The notes under the pieces are model-generated. The model was not told the origin of the DNA and searched no databases. It worked only from the letters and a program-made list of their open reading frames with translations. A DNA stretch of 8,819 nucleotides from Prevotella sp. (GTDB lineage Bacteria; Bacteroidota; Bacteroidia; Bacteroidales; Dysgonomonadaceae): assembly GCA_031263965.1 (NCBI GenBank), contig JAISES010000461.1:1-8819 (forward strand). Reading direction: 5' to 3'. The first letter of the stretch is position 1. Each line of letters opens with the position of its first letter. The position numbers were made by a program, and so were the translations under genes. Below, one piece after another: positions 1-6,344 of this stretch.

Positions 1-54
1 ATATTTCTTATATGGCGGCACAAATCGCTTCAATACGCTGATAAAATCCTTCAT
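1..54 (-). CDS. N-terminal fragment of a probable ABC exporter (MsbA-type permease/ATPase)
   Basis: An ATG at 54-52 opens a frame that stays open to the window edge and reads MKDFISVLKRFVPPYKKY. From memory, this matches the N-terminus of Bacteroidales ABC transporters that fuse a six-helix membrane domain to an ATPase (the MsbA/lipid A exporter type), where a short amphipathic segment with R-F-V-P-P-Y-K-K-Y precedes the first membrane helix. Only 18 codons are visible, so no membrane helix, Walker A or Walker B motif can be checked and the function is inference. The start lies 21 nt after the stop of the 731-aa fimbrial gene, and I see no Shine-Dalgarno site and no TAnnTTTG element in the gap. 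It may be co-transcribed with that gene or use a promoter inside it. It probably marks the edge of the fimbrial cluster and is not a pilus component. Confidence 0.65.
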   Translation of the reverse strand, partial: MKDFISVLKRFVPPYKKY

Positions 55-74
55 CTACACAAAAGAACGAAGGA

Positions 75-2270
75 TTACTCTTTCACACAACGGACAGAAT
101 AGGCATCCGCATTCGCCCCCCCCGTATCCTTGCTATATAAAACCACATCACGCATTTGGAAACTGTAAGAAAGGCCGGGAATAACAGGTCCGTCTTCTTT
201 TTCTCTCCAGGGAGTACTTGTCCAGTAATATCCATGTCCCATATTCCCGTCAGTGCCGGAATATATCAGTTGTGAGCCATACGATTTCCCCAGCCTGTGC
301 CACCCTCGCCTCATGCCGGCTACCGGCCATGCCGTAGGAGTATGCTGGTAGGAATACACCCAGTACCGATTACTGTTACCTTCGTTATAGAACCAGATTT
401 CGGTTGACGGCGGTTGCGACCATTCGTTATATGCACTGTATAACGCACTAAAATCACCCATTGCAGGCACTTTATATCCATGAGGACACGGGTCATAATC
501 GGTTTTCTCTTCATCCGACCATAAATCCAGGTTATTTGGAGAAAGCCAGTCGGCAGGATCATGTTCGGACGAAGCATTTTCATTATAAAAAAATCTCATC
601 GGATATTTTATCGATTTCTCAATTGAAGCGTCCGACATACTGGCCGGAGACCATTTGGTCACATTTTCCGCATCAGCGCCCCATGTAATTGCCGGATTAT
701 CCTTATTAACACGGGTATGCGCCCTGGCAACCGACAATACGCTTTCCCCTTCATCAAACAGCCGGCCATCGCCGCCAAAGAACGGGTCCTTGCGTCCCCA
801 CTGATATACAAGTCCGTATGTATCGACAGCCGGAGACGACGCCGTATCAGCCGATAATGCCCCGATATTTCTATCCATGAACATGGCAGCTCCATATCGT
901 ATATTTTCCGGTTTGTCTGTAATCCAGATATGCCACGTCCACATGATATTACCTTCCGCATCTTTAAGGGCAAGAACGACATTACCTTTCATAAAATCAA
1001 ATTCCGTTCCCACGCGGAATCTTATTGTTTTACGATCCGGATCGGATGGCTCAAATGCACCAAAAGAAACATTACTGATCAGTGTCTCTCTTTCTTCATC
1101 CGACAATTGACCGCCACCCGCTTTCGAAGCCCATAGCCAGTCCGCCGTGAAATCCCCGGTCGAGACCGGCAGTTCCCCACTGATTTTCCGCGCAGGAATC
1201 TCGTACAAGCCCGGTTCGGAGATTATATAAGTATTAGCCGGCCTGTCAACAAACGATTCTTTCGGCACATCATCGGAATAAAGATTATCCGCCGTCAGTT
1301 TCACATCAAAAGGAATCACCTCATTCCTCGGAATTTCTCCAAATCCGCTAAAAGTAGAAAAGGTTTTATAAGTTTCGCCATTGTCACTTTCCGTTTCCAT
1401 GCGTACAACCAGTTTATTAGAATAAAATTTGAATGGAGGCACAACAATCCAAATGACAACCGGCGTACTTATATTCGAGGTGATCTCAGGGCTGTTTTCG
1501 ATTTCAGCAGTTATTTCCGACTTATATTCGGAGGAAAATACCGGTTCACTGTACGTAGTCGTTCCGGGTATATACTTCAAATCAATGGTATACGTTCCGG
1601 CCAGCTTATATAAATCGCTTAACGGGGTAAGGGTATCGCGACCCGCCATATACATGTCAAATTTTTTTATCTTCTGACCGGCAAACCTTACAAGGTCAGG
1701 ATCTTTTGTTATAGCAAAACGGAAGATAGAAAAAACATTTTTAAACTGGACGCTTGCTATTTCATCTTTAAAGCTCACCACGTCGGAATGATCCGATATC
1801 ATTAACATCCGGCTCAACAAGGCAGGCGGTATATCAGCCTGTAATAAAGATATAGAAACAGCCTGGTTCTGAATTTGAGGCAGTTCGCCCGAATAGACCG
1901 TACCCTCAACCGCAGTTGAAGAATAAGGATAATAAGCGAAACAGTAACCCGACGAATCGGAGCCACCCGTCTCATATTCATATTCATAATAACTGTTATT
2001 TAATACGATCAATTTATTGTTCTCTATAAAATCTACACTTCTATTTTTATATAAAAACAAACCGACAGTCTCCGTAGCCATACTCTGTTTGCTTACGGAG
2101 CCACTTTCTACCGTCGCATTGAATCTGAATACATATTTATCCCCATCCGGCGGCGTTTCGGGAGGATCGACAATCGGTCCTTCGCCATCCGAAATTTTTT
2201 CACTTATACAACTGTTTGTCATGACAAACAGAGACAATAATATGCTTAAAAATAATAATAAATTTTTCAT
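75..2270 (-). CDS. Fimbrillin-family lipoprotein with C-terminal FISUMP-like domain, putative alternative fimbrial tip adhesin (731 aa)
   Basis: Probable surface lipoprotein of a type V fimbria. Residues 1-21 form a lipoprotein signal peptide ending T-N-S-C, with C21 as the lipidated residue. Residues about 46-330 resemble the Mfa-like fimbrillin domain: an early strand YVFRFNATV, then VGLFLYK, then AYYPYSS. Residues about 345-452 form a beta-domain seen in large Bacteroides fimbrial proteins, from NTYIISEPGLYEIPA to WTWHIWITD. Residues about 463-731 match the FISUMP-type domain: MDRNIGAL (465-472), YQWGRKDPF (489-497), YDPCPHGYKVP (592-602), YYWTS (681-685) and the terminal SVRCVKE. C595 and C728 are the usual cysteine pair of this domain. 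The start is supported by a consensus Shine-Dalgarno site. A strong terminator lies upstream, so it seems separately transcribed from the mfa operon. The ligand cannot be told, and tip location is inferred from the C-terminal domain replacing the donor strands. Confidence 0.85.
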   Translation of the reverse strand: MKNLLLFLSILLSLFVMTNSCISEKISDGEGPIVDPPETPPDGDKYVFRFNATVESGSVSKQSMATETVGLFLYKNRSVDFIENNKLIVLNNSYYEYEYETGGSDSSGYCFAYYPYSSTAVEGTVYSGELPQIQNQAVSISLLQADIPPALLSRMLMISDHSDVVSFKDEIASVQFKNVFSIFRFAITKDPDLVRFAGQKIKKFDMYMAGRDTLTPLSDLYKLAGTYTIDLKYIPGTTTYSEPVFSSEYKSEITAEIENSPEITSNISTPVVIWIVVPPFKFYSNKLVVRMETESDNGETYKTFSTFSGFGEIPRNEVIPFDVKLTADNLYSDDVPKESFVDRPANTYIISEPGLYEIPARKISGELPVSTGDFTADWLWASKAGGGQLSDEERETLISNVSFGAFEPSDPDRKTIRFRVGTEFDFMKGNVVLALKDAEGNIMWTWHIWITDKPENIRYGAAMFMDRNIGALSADTASSPAVDTYGLVYQWGRKDPFFGGDGRLFDEGESVLSVARAHTRVNKDNPAITWGADAENVTKWSPASMSDASIEKSIKYPMRFFYNENASSEHDPADWLSPNNLDLWSDEEKTDYDPCPHGYKVPAMGDFSALYSAYNEWSQPPSTEIWFYNEGNSNRYWVYSYQHTPTAWPVAGMRRGWHRLGKSYGSQLIYSGTDGNMGHGYYWTSTPWREKEDGPVIPGLSYSFQMRDVVLYSKDTGGANADAYSVRCVKE

Positions 2271-2274
2271 CGTT

Positions 2275-2282
2275 CACCTCCT
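2275..2282 (-). promoter_or_regulatory. Consensus Shine-Dalgarno site of the 731-aa gene
   Basis: On the minus strand the sequence AGGAGGTG ends 4 nt before the ATG at 2270-2268, and the AGGAGG core is 6 nt from it. It fixes the start codon. It stands out because none of the other complete genes here (mfa1, mfa2 and the 878-aa gene) has a recognisable Shine-Dalgarno site, which is usual for Bacteroidetes. Confidence 0.85.
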
Positions 2283-2310
2283 GTTTTAGCCTGAACTAAA
2301 TAATGGTGCG

Positions 2311-2318
2311 CAAAGATA
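2311..2318 (-). promoter_or_regulatory. Probable Bacteroidetes -7 promoter element for the 731-aa gene
   Basis: The minus strand reads TATCTTTG, an exact match to the Bacteroides -7 consensus TAnnTTTG. It would place the transcription start near 2304-2306 and give a 5' leader of about 35 nt before the ATG at 2270. No good -33 TTTG lies at the usual spacing of about 19-21 nt: the nearest TTG is 25 nt upstream, and a run of nine A lies in between. Its position just downstream of a strong terminator and upstream of a consensus ribosome site supports a real promoter, but the missing -33 box keeps confidence moderate. Confidence 0.55.
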
Positions 2319-2351
2319 TGGATTTTTTTTTCGAATAACCTAACAATAAAC

Positions 2352-2395
2352 AAAAAAACATTCGCTCCGTCTGAATGAATTTCAAACGGAGCGAA
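2352..2395 (-). terminator. Intrinsic terminator between the two tip-protein genes
   Basis: A perfect 10-bp inverted repeat pairs 2361-2370 (TTCGCTCCGT) with 2386-2395 (ACGGAGCGAA). It extends past one C/A mismatch by four more pairs (2372-2375 with 2381-2384) to a 5-nt loop. On the minus strand the stem is followed by TG and then seven T (2358-2352), a typical rho-independent terminator for transcripts coming from the 878-aa gene. The plus-strand side has only a TAAAA tail, so activity in that direction is unlikely. Confidence 0.85.
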
Positions 2396-2418
2396 TAAAA
2401 TCTCTTACGAAAAGAGAT
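2396..2418 (-). terminator. Second, AT-rich hairpin with short T-run, possible tandem terminator
   Basis: A 7-bp stem pairs 2400-2406 (ATCTCTT) with 2412-2418 (AAGAGAT) around a 5-nt loop. On the minus strand it is followed by TTTTATT, which runs into the stem of the stronger terminator. It is met first by transcripts leaving the 878-aa gene, whose stop lies about 80 nt before. The stem is short and AT-rich, so alone it would be a weak terminator; paired with the next hairpin it may strengthen termination. Confidence 0.45.
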
Positions 2419-2499
2419 AAATTAGAAAAAAACGTTATCCATTACTCATTACAACCTATTTTTTCATTGTTCATTATTCTACTGAAAATCAAATATCTG

Positions 2500-5136
2500 C
2501 TAAATTATGTCTTCATCCAGACCGCCGCCGCCGCTTCCTCCTCCAAACAGGCCGCCGCCACTTGTATTTATCAAATAATTGCGATCTACTACACAACGGA
2601 CTGAAACGCCGCGAGATTCTTTCATAGGAGAAGTAAGGGTTACACTAGTATTATTGTTGATACTTAAACCTATTCCTCCTGACACTCTCAACGACGTCCA
2701 GAAAAAAGCATCAACCCCTGCATTTGATATCCGGGCGTTTTCGCCCAAATAACCGGCAAACGGATAATAACCGGCAAACACATGAGAACGCCCCATCTGT
2801 CCTGCTACTATTCCTAAGTTACTATTATCAAGCCCATTCCATGGAGAAGAATCAAAATTTATATCAACTTGCCTCGGAACACGCCAACCTTCAGGACACG
2901 GATCAAAGGCGGTCTTATTTCCGCCTGTTGTACTCCATAAGCACGAATCTTCGACAAACAATGGCCAGTTACCAACTGGCTCAATAAACGTGGTCGGATT
3001 CTTCAACGAGTACGGAATTGCCTCTAAAGGACGAAATAACGACGATGCAATTGGCGATCCTGTTAGAATAGGGCCAAAGTGTGCTCCGGAGCTCCACCAC
3101 ATAAAATTACTGCCGGTTGACATTTCATTATTCCAGTCCGTTGTTCTGGGAAACGGGTCCTTTCGTCCGAACTGGTAGAACAATCCGCGGACTTCCCCTT
3201 CACTGTCATATTTATTACTCAAAGCGCCAAGATTTCTGTCCATAAAAACCCTATTTTTACCGGAAACTCCGTATAACTTCTGGCCGGCAGCTTCATACGG
3301 ATTATATTCGGTCACCCAAAGATGAAAACTCCAGTATGTCACACCACCCACTTGCATCGCAACCACTGCATTCCCCTGTACGGGTCCTGCTTCCGCATAC
3401 AGATAAGAATCGTCGCGATTGCTCGCATTGATGATTTTTAGATTATTCACAACAACATTCGGAGTCGGTCGGTCCTGCCATAACAGTTGAGCCGTAACAT
3501 TGCCGGCCGGAATTGTATCTCCATTATTTAATAAATAATCTTCCCAATAACGATAGACGCCTTTAAGCGGGATGTAAACGTGCGTCTCATTAAAAGGAAC
3601 CCCCGTCAATTTTGGCCGCAGGATAAAACAGTTTGTAGGTATAGGCGTCGTATCGCGCGGCTGCACGACAAAATCACGCACCCTTGTAGTATCATTAATA
3701 GTCAACGAAAAAATAGGCCCGGATTTAGGCTCCGCATTTTCAACATACGGACGGTATATATAAACCCGATGCACGGCGTCATCCCCTGTACCTTCTATAC
3801 TCGGTAGCCAAGGCCCATTGTCCGCTTTCATCATGGCGTCTACATTTTCAGGCCCTCCTCCCGTAAATTCCAGTTTCCACGTATATTGATCCGTAACCAT
3901 GAAATCAATCCAGGAAGCGCCCTTTGAATGGTCTTCTATTGCAGCAATCTCAGGATGCAGACTTATTTCGGCAGCAGTATAATTTTTCACTAATTTAAAT
4001 GGCTGTGCGGTTTCAAGGATTTCGTACCCGCCTCCGACATAGACTCGCTGTGTATCCGCAAGATTCCACGGGCACGCATTAATCGTCACATATAAGGAAT
4101 CCATACCGGGATCCGTAATATTTACATAAACATTATACCAGTAATTACGGTACACGTCATATAAGGTATCATTAGTAGCAGTAATGGGATTTTCGGCCAG
4201 ATATACGCGAGCTTTCCTGATATTGGTAGGTGAATTTACAGCAGCTTCCAGTTCAAAATAAACGGCTTTACTCTTGTCTGACCCCGCAAGGGATTCGTAT
4301 GTATAGAATGTATCCAGCAATTGACAATAATTGCCGGTACCATTAAGCGGAACATTCCCGTTCGGCGTAAATACGGTCTTCGGCACTGATGACACCGTAT
4401 AACTCACCGTGCTGTTCATTGGCTGCTGCAACAGGCAAACCTTATCAGCCCCATTGTGTAATGTTATTTTTTGCATTGTAATCGCATGACCCGAAGCCTT
4501 AAGACTTTTGGTAACATAAAACTTCACCTTCGCAACGGCCCGCTTCACTTCCAAAGTCACATCTTCGGGCGCTGATATCGCCTTTACAGACAACGTTGCC
4601 GGAGTCTCGCCTGTCATCAAAAACGGAGCAACCGGAGGTGCGGTTATTGTATTCGACAACATCTGGCGAAGTCCGTTATAACTAACCTGCGCCTCATTGC
4701 CGGGAATATAAGTATCATAAGGAGACGGCAGGTTCGTCACACCATTAACAACTGCAATAAAAGTTTTAGAACCTGTTTTCACTAACTCAGGCCCTATAGG
4801 ATTATATGTAGGCGCACTTCCCTGCAATATCTTCTCGCAAACATTCGACGAGTTAAATACAAAAACAGTTACATCGGTAATCGTATTTTCAAAACCTGTT
4901 CCCTCTTGATCGCCCACATCTGTCAATGAATAGGTGGGCATGCCGTTTTCTTCCCCAAACAAGCCTTTTAAATTCAACAATACAGGAACCAAATCGTCCC
5001 CTTCAACAACAATGGGGCCTTCCCTGTTATCAATTATGTTATCCCTACAGGATGTATTCAGTAACACCATGCAAAACAACACGTAACTCATCAGTTTATA
5101 GTACTTAACACTCATCATAATTTTCACTTTATTCAT
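2500..5136 (-). CDS. Large fimbrial tip/adhesin lipoprotein with FISUMP-like C-terminal domain (878 aa)
   Basis: Likely the tip subunit of the fimbria made by this operon. A lipoprotein signal peptide ends L-N-T-S-C with C30 as the lipid site. Residues about 48-360 are a FimA/Mfa1-type pilin domain: first strand LVPVLLNLKGL, then ITDVTVFVFN (86-95), the pilin motif KRAVAKVKFYV (198-208; Mfa1 here has QRAVAKV), and a closing strand to W357. Residues about 375-495 look like a BACON-type beta-sandwich. Residues about 501-610 repeat the NCFILRP to FHLWVTE module also found in the 731-aa protein. The FISUMP-like domain has FMDRNLGAL (631-639), YQFGRKDPF (654-662), FDPCPEGWRVP (744-754) and SVRCVV (845-850). 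A glycine-rich tail follows (851-878). It starts 29 nt after the mfa2 stop with no terminator between, so they are probably co-transcribed. ATG codons at 5118 and 5115 are alternative starts; none has a clear Shine-Dalgarno site. The ligand is unknown. Confidence 0.85.
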   Translation of the reverse strand: MNKVKIMMSVKYYKLMSYVLFCMVLLNTSCRDNIIDNREGPIVVEGDDLVPVLLNLKGLFGEENGMPTYSLTDVGDQEGTGFENTITDVTVFVFNSSNVCEKILQGSAPTYNPIGPELVKTGSKTFIAVVNGVTNLPSPYDTYIPGNEAQVSYNGLRQMLSNTITAPPVAPFLMTGETPATLSVKAISAPEDVTLEVKRAVAKVKFYVTKSLKASGHAITMQKITLHNGADKVCLLQQPMNSTVSYTVSSVPKTVFTPNGNVPLNGTGNYCQLLDTFYTYESLAGSDKSKAVYFELEAAVNSPTNIRKARVYLAENPITATNDTLYDVYRNYWYNVYVNITDPGMDSLYVTINACPWNLADTQRVYVGGGYEILETAQPFKLVKNYTAAEISLHPEIAAIEDHSKGASWIDFMVTDQYTWKLEFTGGGPENVDAMMKADNGPWLPSIEGTGDDAVHRVYIYRPYVENAEPKSGPIFSLTINDTTRVRDFVVQPRDTTPIPTNCFILRPKLTGVPFNETHVYIPLKGVYRYWEDYLLNNGDTIPAGNVTAQLLWQDRPTPNVVVNNLKIINASNRDDSYLYAEAGPVQGNAVVAMQVGGVTYWSFHLWVTEYNPYEAAGQKLYGVSGKNRVFMDRNLGALSNKYDSEGEVRGLFYQFGRKDPFPRTTDWNNEMSTGSNFMWWSSGAHFGPILTGSPIASSLFRPLEAIPYSLKNPTTFIEPVGNWPLFVEDSCLWSTTGGNKTAFDPCPEGWRVPRQVDINFDSSPWNGLDNSNLGIVAGQMGRSHVFAGYYPFAGYLGENARISNAGVDAFFWTSLRVSGGIGLSINNNTSVTLTSPMKESRGVSVRCVVDRNYLINTSGGGLFGGGSGGGGLDEDII
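2748..2779 (-). repeat. 18-bp-period tandem duplication inside the FISUMP-like domain of the 878-aa gene
   Basis: The 14-nt string AATAACCGGCAAAC (plus strand) occurs at 2748-2761 and again at 2766-2779, a period of 18 nt, or six codons. It encodes the doubled peptide F-A-G-Y-Y-P / F-A-G-Y-L-G at residues 787-798. One copy of P-F-A-G-Y is the expected conserved element of this domain; the extra F-A-G-Y looks like an in-frame microduplication. Confidence 0.6.
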
Positions 5137-5165
5137 AATAAGAATAAATTAACACACTCTTTTTC

Positions 5166-6203
5166 CTACTGCATGATTCCTCCGACATTAGTAGGAATAT
5201 ACACAACATGCCAGTCCATTACATAAACATGAACCGTTGTCGACGTACTTCTGTAATTGTACGAGATCTGCCAACGGTCATATTTATCCAGGTTATATTG
5301 TATATTGGAAAAAATCCCGGATTGCAGGATTTCAAGCAGTGAAAGTTGTATCACTGTATTTCCCAAATCCAGACATAATTTCATGTTTGCATCAAATTGC
5401 ACAAGACGCAAGGTGGAAATCTCAACAATCAGCATGGAATCACGACCTGTGCCGGCATAAGATTCCGCTGTATAAATAGGATCTGCCAGCAATATGCTAT
5501 CCGTACGATAGGATATATGAGGCAAATAGGTTACAGCGCCCCTAACGCCGTCTACATCAGGCGCATTATCCCCTGATTCGAAATGATATGCGCCGTTATC
5601 GCCGGTAATAAATACGGAGATTCTGTCCTGTACGGCAGCAGTCTTGGCATCGGGGATCACAACCCGTATCTGATTTGTAAGATTCAGTAACGGCATCGTA
5701 TCAACCCGGCTGATAAATGCCGGGACATCTACATTCCGCAGTTCACCGTAGAAAGTTTTCTCAAGACGCCCGTCAATCATTTTTTCTTCCAGTAAAAGGC
5801 GGGCTTCGTCTATTGTAGTTTCTTTCGGGACAATAACAGGAATAACAGCCGAATTCCTCTTTAAGGACAAATCTCCGGTGTTACGTCCCCAGCCCCACGT
5901 TATTATATTGTATCTCCCCACGTTCAGAGGTAAGGGATAAGTATAGTCATTACCAAAAGGAGCCAGCATCGTTGCCGTATCTGCATACACGCAAGTATCT
6001 GTCCCCGCATCAAACACGTAAATATACATTTTATCTACGTCATCGTAAAAACGATCAGTTCCTTCAGTATGGAGCGTATACTTAAATGCCACAGAATATC
6101 GAATAGCCTCAGGACATTCGTCAAGGTCACTCCTCACACATCCCTGCATAATCAACATAAAAATCACGCAGAGAAACAATCCTGTCTTTTTATAACAATC
6201 CAT
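5166..6203 (-). CDS. mfa2: FimB/Mfa2-family fimbrial anchor lipoprotein (345 aa)
   Basis: Mfa2/FimB proteins sit at the fimbrial base in the outer membrane, anchor the stalk and limit its length. The signal peptide ends I-M-Q-G-C with C22 as the lipid site, followed by the family-typical V-R-S-D-L-D-E-C-P (C30). After it come the first beta-strand YSVAFKYTLHTE and the conserved VDKMYIYVFDAG (56-67), then GRYNIITWGWGRN (96-108). The C-terminus has a strand pair ending TTVHVYVMDWHVV (322-334), which resembles the Mfa1 C-terminus and suits an anchor that donates its last strands to the stalk subunit above it. The gene follows mfa1 by 141 nt with a hairpin between them, and precedes the 878-aa tip gene by 29 nt. 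The start agrees with a full signal peptide; no Shine-Dalgarno site is visible. Length is normal for the family. Confidence 0.92.
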   Translation of the reverse strand: MDCYKKTGLFLCVIFMLIMQGCVRSDLDECPEAIRYSVAFKYTLHTEGTDRFYDDVDKMYIYVFDAGTDTCVYADTATMLAPFGNDYTYPLPLNVGRYNIITWGWGRNTGDLSLKRNSAVIPVIVPKETTIDEARLLLEEKMIDGRLEKTFYGELRNVDVPAFISRVDTMPLLNLTNQIRVVIPDAKTAAVQDRISVFITGDNGAYHFESGDNAPDVDGVRGAVTYLPHISYRTDSILLADPIYTAESYAGTGRDSMLIVEISTLRLVQFDANMKLCLDLGNTVIQLSLLEILQSGIFSNIQYNLDKYDRWQISYNYRSTSTTVHVYVMDWHVVYIPTNVGGIMQ

Positions 6204-6267
6204 ACAATTTCAAAATTAAAATATTACTTCTTTCAAAAATCACACCCAAAACGGCATTTTTTCTTTT

Positions 6268-6307
6268 AAAAACCGGAAGCACAGGCATCTTCCCATGCCT
6301 CCGGTTT
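6268..6307 (-). terminator. Hairpin with T-run between mfa1 and mfa2, probable partial terminator
   Basis: Outer arms 6270-6276 and 6301-6307 (AAACCGG / CCGGTTT) pair over 7 bp. Inner arms 6283-6288 and 6295-6300 (AGGCAT / ATGCCT) pair over 6 bp, with a 6-nt one-sided bulge and a 6-nt loop. On the minus strand the stem runs into TTTTT (6272-6268). It begins 37 nt after the mfa1 stop. No convincing promoter is seen before mfa2, so the hairpin more likely reduces than ends transcription, giving more stalk mRNA than anchor and tip mRNA. Confidence 0.7.
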
Positions 6308-6344
6308 ATTTAATAATCAAATTTTTCTTTCAATTCATCAACTC

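Noticed and set aside
46..75. 7-bp inverted repeat ATCCTTC/GAAGGAT at the end of the 731-aa gene, followed by TTTTAT on the minus strand, as a terminator
   Set aside because: The loop is 16 nt, the stem weak, and the downstream arm overlaps the start codons of the ABC exporter gene, so termination there is unlikely.
320..982. Long open frames antisense or out of frame within the tip-protein genes
   Set aside because: They overlap well-supported genes with recognisable domains and their translations look compositionally random, so they are shadows.
6211..6218. TAATTTTG on the minus strand just before mfa2, an exact TAnnTTTG match
   Set aside because: It would place transcription start almost at the ATG, the nearest TTTG upstream is only 15 nt away, and such matches arise by chance in AT-rich DNA.
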